Origin: Pseudaquabacterium pictum
GTDB taxonomy: Bacteria; Pseudomonadota; Gammaproteobacteria; Burkholderiales; Burkholderiaceae_C
Assembly: GCF_005403045.1 (NCBI RefSeq)
Contig: NZ_BJCL01000013.1
Coordinates: 84,261 to 148,260 of the forward strand
Reading direction: 5' to 3'
Length of the DNA: 64,000 nucleotides
In this document: positions 26,890 to 34,258 of the stretch, one piece after another
Layout: each line of letters opens with the position of its first letter
Numbering within the stretch: position 1 is the stretch's first letter
Notes under the pieces: model-generated
What the model was told of the DNA's origin: nothing
Databases searched by the model: none
What the model saw: only the letters and a program-made list of their open reading frames with translations
Translations under genes and position numbers: made by a program

Positions 26890-28200
26890 ATGAAAATCAG
26901 TATCTTCGGCCTCGGTTATGTAGGCGCCGTCTCGGCAGGCTGTCTGGCGTCAGATGGACACACGGTCATCGGAGTCGATCCGAACGCGACCAAAGTGGAT
27001 CTGATCAACAGCGGCGTGACACCCATCATCGAGAAAGACATCGGCGGAATGATTGAGCATGCCGTCAAAGCTGGCACGCTACGGGCGACTGTCTCGGTGA
27101 AGGATGCTGTCCTGGCGACAGACCTATCATTGATCTGCGTCGGAACACCATCGCAACTCAATGGCAACCTTGACCTTTCTTACGTGAGGCGTGTCTGCGA
27201 GGAGATCGGGGCAGCCATGCGCGACAAGGAGGGCTTTCACGTGGTTGTGGCACGATCAACGATGCTGCCAGGATCCATGCGCAACCTGGTGATCCCCACC
27301 TTGGAACAAGCGTCCGGTAAGACTGCGGGTGTTGATTTCGGCGTCTGCAACAACCCCGAGTTCTTGCGTGAAGGTACGGCTGTATACGACTACTACCATC
27401 CGCCCAAGACAGTGATCGGTGAAACCGATAGCCAGGCCGGGCAACGGCTGGTGGATCTATATGCATCCCTCGATGCCCCGATGATTCGCACGACCGTCGA
27501 GGTTGCGGAGATGGTGAAGTATGCCGATAACAATTGGCACGCTGTCAAGGTCGCCTTTGCCAACGAAATCGGCAACATCTGCAAGGCCGTCGGGATCGAC
27601 GGCCACCAGGTGATGGACATCTTCTGCCAAGACACCAAGCTCAATCTGTCGGCCTATTACATGAAACCGGGGTTTGCGTTCGGTGGATCGTGTCTGCCCA
27701 AGGATGTGCGCGCGCTGACCTACAAGGCCCGGAGCATGGACCTGGATTTGCCCTTGTTGAATGCCGTGCTGCCATCGAACGCGAGGCAAGTTCAGCGCGC
27801 CATCGAGATGGTCACCAGCAAGGGCCACCGCAAGGTCGGCGTTTTGGGCTTCGCCTTCAAGGCGGGCACCGACGACCTGCGCGAATCACCCATGGTCGAT
27901 GTCATCGAGCACCTGATCGGCAAGGGCTTCGACCTGCGCCTGTTCGACCGCAACGTCAACATGGCGGCGCTGACTGGTGCCAACCGCGACTACATCCTCA
28001 ACCACATCCCGCACATCTCGAAGTTGATGGTGAACTCGGTGGAAGAGGTGATGGCGTTTGCCGACACGGTCGTCATCGGCAACGGCGCAGCGGAATTCAA
28101 GGCCGCGGCATTGAACCCGCGCGATGGCCAATGTGTCGTCGACTATGTGCGCATTGCCGATCGCACGAGCGGCCCCGCTTACGATGGAATCTGCTGGTGA
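26890..28200 (+). CDS. algD: GDP-mannose 6-dehydrogenase (AlgD homologue)
   Basis: A 436-residue nucleotide-sugar dehydrogenase that oxidises GDP-mannose twice with NAD to GDP-mannuronate, the alginate precursor. It follows Pseudomonas AlgD closely: N-terminal ISIFGLGYVGAVSAGCL, GVDFGVCNNPEFLRE, then the active-site block FAFGGSCLPKDVRALTY with the catalytic Cys. GTDDLRESP and the C-terminus GICW also match. The pattern fits AlgD better than UDP-glucose dehydrogenase. Its substrate comes from manC at 7919. The glycosyltransferase gene overlaps its stop (GTGA), and an AlgL-like gene follows. No alginate polymerase genes (alg8, alg44) are present. Confidence 0.92.
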   Translation: MKISIFGLGYVGAVSAGCLASDGHTVIGVDPNATKVDLINSGVTPIIEKDIGGMIEHAVKAGTLRATVSVKDAVLATDLSLICVGTPSQLNGNLDLSYVRRVCEEIGAAMRDKEGFHVVVARSTMLPGSMRNLVIPTLEQASGKTAGVDFGVCNNPEFLREGTAVYDYYHPPKTVIGETDSQAGQRLVDLYASLDAPMIRTTVEVAEMVKYADNNWHAVKVAFANEIGNICKAVGIDGHQVMDIFCQDTKLNLSAYYMKPGFAFGGSCLPKDVRALTYKARSMDLDLPLLNAVLPSNARQVQRAIEMVTSKGHRKVGVLGFAFKAGTDDLRESPMVDVIEHLIGKGFDLRLFDRNVNMAALTGANRDYILNHIPHISKLMVNSVEEVMAFADTVVIGNGAAEFKAAALNPRDGQCVVDYVRIADRTSGPAYDGICW

Positions 28201-29414
28201 CTGAGCTCGTCGAAACGCAACGGCCGGCGCATGGCCGGCGTGTGCTGATCCTGGTTGAAAACCTGCCGTCGCCGTTTGACCGCCGAGTCTGGCAAGAGGC
28301 CACAACGCTGGTAGCCCATGGCTACCAAGTGTCGATCATCTGCCCCACCGGCAAGGGCTACGAACTGCCGTACGAGCTAATCGACTCGATTCACATCTAC
28401 CGGTACAACCTGCCCAACGAGGGCGAGGGTGCGCTGGGGTACCTGCTGGAATATTCTGCTGCCCTGTGGCACACCTTCCGGCTGGCGTACAAGGTGCGGC
28501 GGGAGCGAGGCTTCGATGTGATCCAGGCCTGCAACCCGCCTGATCTGCTGTTCCTGGTGGGAGGTTTTTTCAAGCGTTTCTATGGCAGCCGCTTCGTGTT
28601 TGACCACCACGACATCAATCCCGAACTGTACGAAGCCAAGTTCGGCCGGCGCGACCTATTGTGGAAGCTGATGGTTTGGCTGGAGCGTCAGACATTCCGC
28701 ACCGCTGATGTGTCGATTGCCACCAATGAGTCATACCGGCAGATTGCGCTTGAGCGGGGCGGCATGCGCGCCGACCGCGTGTTTGTTGTACGCAGCGGGC
28801 CGAAGCTTGATCGCCTGAAGATTCAACCACCCAAGCCGGAACTGAAGCGGGGCAGACGCTTCCTTGTCGGCTATGTCGGGGTGATGGGCAAGCAGGAAGG
28901 CATAGATTACCTGCTGCGGGCGGCACGGCACATCGTGCATGAACTGAAACGCGATGATGTCCACTTCGGGCTTGTGGGCGGCGGCACCTCGCTTGAAGAG
29001 ATGCAGCAGTTGGCGGGGCAACTAGGACTGGCCGATCACGTCACTTTCACGGGGCGGGTGCCGGACGCGGAGTTGTTGGACATGCTTAACACCGCTGACG
29101 TCTGCGTCAACCCCGATGTGGCCAACGACATGAACGACAAATCGACCATGAACAAGATCATGGAGTACATGGCCCTGGGCAAACCGATCGTGCAGTTCGA
29201 CTTGGCAGAGGGCCGCTTTTCTGCCCAGGAAGCCTCGCTCTATGCAGCGCGCAATGATGCCGTTGACATGGCACACAAGATCGTAGCGTTGCTGGACGAT
29301 CCGGAACGGCGCCTGCACATGGGGCAATTCGGGCGCAACCGCGTGGAACACGAACTGGAATGGCGCTATGAGGTGCCAAAGCTATTGCGCGCCTACGAAA
29401 CGCTGTGGACCTGA
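28197..29414 (+). CDS. Glycosyltransferase family 4 protein
   Basis: A 405-residue GT-B fold glycosyltransferase. The N-terminal domain starts VLILVENLPSPFDRRVWQEA, as in many EPS GT4 enzymes, with DHHDINPELYEAKFG further on. The C-terminal donor domain has FLVGYVGVMGKQEGIDYLL, VTFTGRVPD and KIMEYMALGKPIVQFDLAEG (the E-x7-E-like region). The start is GTG at 28197, overlapping the algD stop (GTGA). No better ATG lies near the family N-terminus. Because of that coupling it is a good candidate for mannuronate or mannose transfer, but the donor sugar is inference. Confidence 0.88.
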   Translation: MTELVETQRPAHGRRVLILVENLPSPFDRRVWQEATTLVAHGYQVSIICPTGKGYELPYELIDSIHIYRYNLPNEGEGALGYLLEYSAALWHTFRLAYKVRRERGFDVIQACNPPDLLFLVGGFFKRFYGSRFVFDHHDINPELYEAKFGRRDLLWKLMVWLERQTFRTADVSIATNESYRQIALERGGMRADRVFVVRSGPKLDRLKIQPPKPELKRGRRFLVGYVGVMGKQEGIDYLLRAARHIVHELKRDDVHFGLVGGGTSLEEMQQLAGQLGLADHVTFTGRVPDAELLDMLNTADVCVNPDVANDMNDKSTMNKIMEYMALGKPIVQFDLAEGRFSAQEASLYAARNDAVDMAHKIVALLDDPERRLHMGQFGRNRVEHELEWRYEVPKLLRAYETLWT

Positions 29415-29416
29415 CG

Positions 29417-30580
29417 ATGGCTGCACCGAAGGCGCCGGCGCTGGCACACAAGCCTTCCCAAGACGCGACGGAACGACGCCCGCATGGGGCCATTTGGGCT
29501 CAACAGGGCCCAGCCCTGCTGCTGGCGCTGGTGCTTGGCGGCCAGGCATTGCCTGCGCTCGCCAACAATTTCAAGCTGCCCTACGAAGTGGCGGCCATGC
29601 GTGCGATGCCGGTTGATCCGTCCGTGCGCCCTCGGCCTTGTCCGGACTTGGTGAATCCGCCATTCCAACTGCAGCATGGCTCGCGCTACAAGCGGGGAGA
29701 CGGCTCGATTTCCCAGGTCGACCCGCAGTTGGCCGCCGCCGAAATCGAGGCCACGCGGCCGGTTCGCCAGTTCAACCGCATCATTGCGGACATGGCCAGC
29801 ATCTCGCTGAAGGCGCCGCAGTTTGCGACTGCTGCCATGGAGTGCGTTGTTCGGCATCTCGACCACTGGGCCAGCGGAAGGGCCTATCTGGGAGAGAACT
29901 CCAACCAGGGCGAGTACGAGAAGAAGTGGGGATCCATCACCTACGCACTGGCCTACATCGAGAGCCGGCAGGCAGCGACACCGGCACAACGCACCCGCAT
30001 CGAGGCCTGGCTGTCACGCATGGGGCACGATGTGCATGCGTTCTACAGTCGGCCGGCCATCTGGGGGCTGAACAGCCGCAACAACAACCATGCCTACTGG
30101 GCTGCACTGTCTTGTGCTGCCGTCGGCATGGCGAGCAATGACCAGGAGTTGTTCCACTGGGGGATGTCTCGCTTCGTCGCGGCGCTGGACGACATCGACC
30201 CGTCCGGCCATCTTCCGCTGGAACTGCGCCGCGGGCCACGCGCGTTGGAGTACCACGCCTTCGCACTCGGACCCTTGCTGCTGCTGGCGGCGATTGCAAA
30301 GGCCAATGCGGTCACCGTGCCTGCGCCTGGTCTGGCGGCCTTGCACCGCCTGGCCGACAGCGTGCGGGCCGGCATGTTGGATCCGGATGTGTTCACCAGG
30401 CTCACTGGCCAGAAGCAGACGATCGTGAAACCGCGCCCTGCGGAGTGGGCCTGGGCTGAACTCGCCTTGCATATTTGGCCAGACAGCACGCTGGATCGCC
30501 AGATCGCAAAAGATAGGCCGTACTTTCATATTTGGCTTGGAGGAGATCTGAGCATAAGATATGCAAATCGGCCCCGATAG
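29417..30580 (+). CDS. algL: Alginate lyase (PL5, AlgL) homologue with altered active-site Tyr
   Basis: A 387-residue exported protein similar to AlgL, the periplasmic poly-mannuronate lyase. The signal region has an unusually long polar leader (about 30 residues), then a hydrophobic stretch ending ALPALAN. Family blocks are NNNHAYWAALSCAAVG, with Asn224 and His225 at the expected catalytic places, and LPLELRRGPRALEYHAFALGP, with Arg275. By my alignment to Pseudomonas AlgL (RALAYHNY) the catalytic Tyr, seven residues after that Arg, is Phe282 here. The enzyme may therefore be inactive or changed. It starts two bases after the glycosyltransferase stop codon ends; a GTG at 29405 is an alternative start. 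A hydrophobic C-terminal block WLGGDLS also matches AlgL. The role would be trimming or clearing polymer in the periplasm. Confidence 0.82.
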   Translation: MAAPKAPALAHKPSQDATERRPHGAIWAQQGPALLLALVLGGQALPALANNFKLPYEVAAMRAMPVDPSVRPRPCPDLVNPPFQLQHGSRYKRGDGSISQVDPQLAAAEIEATRPVRQFNRIIADMASISLKAPQFATAAMECVVRHLDHWASGRAYLGENSNQGEYEKKWGSITYALAYIESRQAATPAQRTRIEAWLSRMGHDVHAFYSRPAIWGLNSRNNNHAYWAALSCAAVGMASNDQELFHWGMSRFVAALDDIDPSGHLPLELRRGPRALEYHAFALGPLLLLAAIAKANAVTVPAPGLAALHRLADSVRAGMLDPDVFTRLTGQKQTIVKPRPAEWAWAELALHIWPDSTLDRQIAKDRPYFHIWLGGDLSIRYANRPR

Positions 30581-30619
30581 TGCATCAAACCAGACCAAAA
30601 CCAACAGAAATATAATTTA

Positions 30620-31522
30620 TTAGGACATGTATCTGCGGAAGAATACAGAGTGCTTCCTAGCAAGAAATACAAACGTCAACGATAAGAAGAAACTGAGGGT
30701 CGCCAAAACAGCACCAGGAGGAAGCCCCATATTCGCCAGCAGCTTTTGGAATGCAGTATGCGACAGATATATTCCAAGTGTACACTCAGATAACGGCAAC
30801 AAGTCAAAACCGATTCTGGGACTGAACCAGCCCGCAGCGATTGCGATCATCGCCGCCGACCCAACAAGATATGGCAACCCAAACCTAAGATCGAGGCCAG
30901 ACATCAGCAGAGACCAACCCGTCAAAAATACGCCTAGTCCAAGTTGAATGGGGGTCAAAGACCGAAAATAGTATATAAACACTCCGAATAAAACCGCAGG
31001 GAGCGCGTGCATCCACTGCGCGATGGGATAACCAAGCTGAACCGAGAGCGGGCGCCAGCTTGCCCCCACTAAGAACATTGCTGCACCCGAAAGCAGGGAC
31101 AGCCCAGCAACAGTATGCACAGAGAAGTTATTCTTTACGACATCAAAAAGCAGGAGTACCAAAAATATATAAGGCATGTACCACAAATGAATGCTGGGTC
31201 CAGCCAATACTCCAGCCATCCAACCTGATTCCACATTGACTACAGGCTTGCCCGCAAAGAAATTTGCCGCCGCGTAAACCAAAAACCATAGAAACCACGG
31301 GACAATGATCCTAAAAAAGCGTCTTTGAATGGACTGATAATCAATAATTCGACTTCCACTCAAAAACACTGACAGCATAATATAAAATATTAAGCCAGCA
31401 TATGCCACCGGGGACTGAGTGCCCTCCGCATGAAACCATACGATACCGAAAGCGCTGACCAAACGAGCAATTTCGATGTCTGGTCGTTTTGGCGCGAGAG
31501 CGGGTGATTCCTGATTAGTCAA
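30620..31522 (-). CDS. Acyltransferase family 3 membrane protein (likely EPS O-acyl modification)
   Basis: A 300-residue integral membrane protein with about nine to ten helices, in the acyltransferase 3 family. The N-terminus has DIEIARLVSAFGIVWFHAEG with the family's conserved His. The ending (LGIYLSHTAFQKLL) is the typical conserved last block. These proteins acetylate or otherwise acylate surface sugars. The start is TTG at 31522; an in-frame TAA lies just upstream and there is no closer ATG. It is short for the family (usually 330-380). Codon use is much richer in A/T (many ATA, AAT, AAA) than its neighbours, so it was probably acquired separately. It is convergent with algL, 39 bases apart. 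Confidence 0.8.
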   Translation of the reverse strand: MTNQESPALAPKRPDIEIARLVSAFGIVWFHAEGTQSPVAYAGLIFYIMLSVFLSGSRIIDYQSIQRRFFRIIVPWFLWFLVYAAANFFAGKPVVNVESGWMAGVLAGPSIHLWYMPYIFLVLLLFDVVKNNFSVHTVAGLSLLSGAAMFLVGASWRPLSVQLGYPIAQWMHALPAVLFGVFIYYFRSLTPIQLGLGVFLTGWSLLMSGLDLRFGLPYLVGSAAMIAIAAGWFSPRIGFDLLPLSECTLGIYLSHTAFQKLLANMGLPPGAVLATLSFFLSLTFVFLARKHSVFFRRYMS

Positions 31523-31649
31523 AGCTTATTTGATTTAAACGCAACAGATCAAAATTTCATCGCATAAAACCAACAAAGCAATCTCAGTGCTACTTTCGAC
31601 TTTCAAGACCGGCCTAGCATGCAAGGAGGGAGACGCTTAAGCAAACGGG
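31523..31649. other. AT-rich spacer upstream of the acyltransferase gene
   Basis: 127 bases between the GMC oxidoreductase stop and the acyltransferase start. The part next to the acyltransferase is A/T-rich like that gene and may hold its own promoter. No clear element was identified. Confidence 0.3.
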
Positions 31650-33281
31650 CTACTGCGCCAAGTGTGAAGCAAGTCTCACCGACAAAGCAACAATCGTTAA
31701 CGTGGGATTTGCTTGACCAGAGCTCGGAAACACGGCCGAACTGTTGACATACAAATTTGGCACGTCGAACGTCTGAAGATCCTCATTGACCACACCCGCC
31801 CCAGTTTCGCTTGCCATCCGGGCCGTACCGATCTGATGCGTACCGTGCCGGGCCGCAGCCAAGATCGCTACCGGCGTTTCTTCAGCCGGCTGCCGATAGT
31901 GCAGTTCCCCCAATTTGTTGTTCAAGAGCCAGGCACGCATCAATTCATGCGCACGGAACAAGGCGGCAGCGTCCTCCTCGCCAAAGCGCAAGTCAATCTG
32001 CAGCTTGGGCAAGCCAAGGCGGTCGGTCTGGTCGCTCAAGCGGACGCGGCTGTCTGCATGCGGGAAGTGCTCAGCATGGTATGACAGGCCATACCGCCGG
32101 CTGTCGTTGCGGATGAAGAAGCCAGGTACACGCGGCCGACTCACGTAGCGCCGCATCAGGAATCCGACACTGCCGGATACCGCAGCGGGAAGCCCGCGCA
32201 GCAGATTCCCGACGTGGGGGGACCAGGGCGTGCCCGGCGGTGCGTGGTAGCGACGGATTGCCTCGGCCATCAGCAAGCGCCCGATCGGCCCCATTGCCAT
32301 TGCCAAGAACACCGTCGAGAGCAAGGCGCTGCGGTGCCGCGGATCTGCCACTGGGGGCACCACCGGCCAGAACGACACGTTGGGCAGTTGGTGGGACCGC
32401 TGCGCTGCATCGCTTGGAATGAAGCGCCTGCGTGCATAGGACCCACGGCCATCCAGGAAGAAGTCGAACGCAGCATCGATCGCCGCGTCCGCAAAGGTGA
32501 TATCGGAGACTTCGCCGATCACATGGGCCATGTAATGGCGGCCGAGCGGCCCAGCGTCGCCCCCGAACAGGGCTGGATGGCGGCGCTGCAGGTTGAGCAG
32601 CAGCCTGGTGCTCTCCAGGCCCCCCATCGCCAACACCAACCGCCGGACGGGCACTGCATGCCGCTGTCCGTCCGGTGTGCAGACCTGCAATGACGCTGCA
32701 TGGCCATGCTCGTCCAATTGGATGTCGACCACCGTGCAATGCAGCCTCAGGTCGATGAGCGGGCTGTGCGCCAGCACACGGCCGTGTGCGAGCTGCATTT
32801 TCGGGGCGGTGCTGAAGCGCTCCAGACGAGTCACATCGACGATAGGGTCCGGCTTCCGACCCGACAACCCGGCATCCTGGAAAGCAGGCTCACCGCAGGA
32901 GAGCAGTTCGCAGGCGCGCCCATACCAAGGTGATAGCGCGTCGCTGAAGCCGATGGGCCAAGCGGCATCGGGCACCCAGTCGCGATGGGCAAAGTCGATG
33001 GGATCGAACGGCTGGCATCGGGCACCCCATAGGTTCGAAGTACCGCCAAGGCGCCTTGCCATGCAGATACGCGGGTCGTCGTGCACCTGCGGATTCGCCA
33101 CATCAGCTGCGGACAGTTCCTGCAGCGCGTCGTCCTGCTGTTCACCGCCGGACTCCAGCACCAGCACCTTCTGCCCCCTGGCGGCCAGTTCCAGGGCGAG
33201 CGTGATGCCGGCGGGCCCGGCCCCCACCACGCAGACATCTGCGGCCTGCATGTCCAAGCCTTCAGCACCCCGCCCGATCAT
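31650..33281 (-). CDS. GMC family FAD-dependent oxidoreductase
   Basis: A 543-residue glucose-methanol-choline type oxidoreductase. The FAD Rossmann motif VVGAGPAGITLALEL is near residues 18-32, with ESGGEQ after the second strand. RRLGGTSNLWGARCQPFD is typical of the flavin-loop region. The C-terminal block HQIGTARM, then NLYVNSSAVFPSSGQANPTLTIVALS, holds the conserved His and Asn of the family. The ATG at 33281 overlaps the aldo/keto reductase stop (ATGA). Its substrate is unknown. In this context oxidation of a sugar or a lipid-linked sugar is plausible. No signal peptide is seen, so it should be cytoplasmic. Confidence 0.85.
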   Translation of the reverse strand: MIGRGAEGLDMQAADVCVVGAGPAGITLALELAARGQKVLVLESGGEQQDDALQELSAADVANPQVHDDPRICMARRLGGTSNLWGARCQPFDPIDFAHRDWVPDAAWPIGFSDALSPWYGRACELLSCGEPAFQDAGLSGRKPDPIVDVTRLERFSTAPKMQLAHGRVLAHSPLIDLRLHCTVVDIQLDEHGHAASLQVCTPDGQRHAVPVRRLVLAMGGLESTRLLLNLQRRHPALFGGDAGPLGRHYMAHVIGEVSDITFADAAIDAAFDFFLDGRGSYARRRFIPSDAAQRSHQLPNVSFWPVVPPVADPRHRSALLSTVFLAMAMGPIGRLLMAEAIRRYHAPPGTPWSPHVGNLLRGLPAAVSGSVGFLMRRYVSRPRVPGFFIRNDSRRYGLSYHAEHFPHADSRVRLSDQTDRLGLPKLQIDLRFGEEDAAALFRAHELMRAWLLNNKLGELHYRQPAEETPVAILAAARHGTHQIGTARMASETGAGVVNEDLQTFDVPNLYVNSSAVFPSSGQANPTLTIVALSVRLASHLAQ

Positions 33282-34258
33282 CGCGCCGCCCGGCCGCCAT
33301 CGGCCAGCAGGTCGGCCACCAGTTCGATCGCATCAGGTCGCACTTTGCCCTCGGCGCGGGCAATGTTTGCAGCACGGTGCTTCGATGAGAACATCGACAT
33401 CAACACGACACCCCCTGCGTTGGCCGCCAGCGCACGGTCAACCAACAGCTGCGACACCGTCTGCTCTGCATTGCCTGCATAGCCCGCATCGGTCAGTCTG
33501 CGCACCGCCGGCGCGCCACCGGCATGTAGCGCCTGGGTCAATCGCTCGCGCATGCCGTCCACTCCCAGCACAGAATGGGTGATAAAGCTGAGTCGTCCAG
33601 CCGCGGCGGCTTGCAATCTGCGTAACGGTTGGTCCACGGGGTCGTCCGCCAACTGCAGCACGGTGTAGACATCGGGATGTGCCAAAGCCAGTTGCGCTGC
33701 ATGCGCGTCACCGGCAACGCCCACATGCCGCACCTTGCCGGCGCGCCGCAGGTCGCTCAGCGCCTGGAGGATGTCATCGCGCGCAATATCGGCGTGCACG
33801 GGCTTGTGCAGTGCAAAGACGTCGACATGATCAGTTCCCAGCCGCCGCAGGCTGCGTTCCAGCGACTCGACAAGCAGCGCCGGTGTGAGTGGTACAGCGA
33901 CGTTGCGCGTGGCAGGAATCCGCCTGAATGCCTTGCGCAACCCCTTGAGTGCACCCACCAGTGGCCGCGCCGCCGCATAGGCCGACTTCAGCAAGGCATT
34001 GCGCTGCGGCGGCGCCAGGCCCACCTTGGTGCAAATCAGCAGTTGGTCGCGACGGCCCCGGGCAAAGGTTCCCAGGATTGACTCGGCATCGCCAGCGCCA
34101 TAGGCCGGTGCCACGTCGAACCAGTTCACGCCTGCGGCGTGGGCCTCGGCCATGGCCCGCACGCCGTCGGCAGGCGCCACACGGGAGCCGAGCGACGCGC
34201 AGCCGAACCCGATTGCGCCGGCAGCCATGGCGAACCCTGGCAGTTGCACGCTTCTCAT
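33278..34258 (-). CDS. Aldo/keto reductase family protein
   Basis: A 326-residue AKR-fold protein. FDVAPAYGAGDAESILG carries the catalytic Asp and Tyr, ICTKVGLAPP the Lys, and VFALHKPV the His. Such enzymes reduce or oxidise sugar carbonyls with NAD(P)H. The gene is coupled at both ends: its start overlaps the heparinase-like gene stop (TGATG), and its stop overlaps the GMC gene start (ATGA). This points to a shared step with the GMC oxidoreductase in making or modifying a sugar of the polymer. The substrate is not known. Confidence 0.88.
   Translation of the reverse strand: MRSVQLPGFAMAAGAIGFGCASLGSRVAPADGVRAMAEAHAAGVNWFDVAPAYGAGDAESILGTFARGRRDQLLICTKVGLAPPQRNALLKSAYAAARPLVGALKGLRKAFRRIPATRNVAVPLTPALLVESLERSLRRLGTDHVDVFALHKPVHADIARDDILQALSDLRRAGKVRHVGVAGDAHAAQLALAHPDVYTVLQLADDPVDQPLRRLQAAAAGRLSFITHSVLGVDGMRERLTQALHAGGAPAVRRLTDAGYAGNAEQTVSQLLVDRALAANAGGVVLMSMFSSKHRAANIARAEGKVRPDAIELVADLLADGGRAAR

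Noticed and set aside
26890..28200. UDP-glucose 6-dehydrogenase
   Set aside because: The full-length pattern, including the GICW ending and the DFGVCNNPEFLRE block, is closer to GDP-mannose dehydrogenase.
26890..30580. A classical alginate biosynthesis operon
   Set aside because: Only AlgD and AlgL homologues are present. The polymerase, export and acetylation genes are absent, and the locus has Wzx/Wzy machinery.
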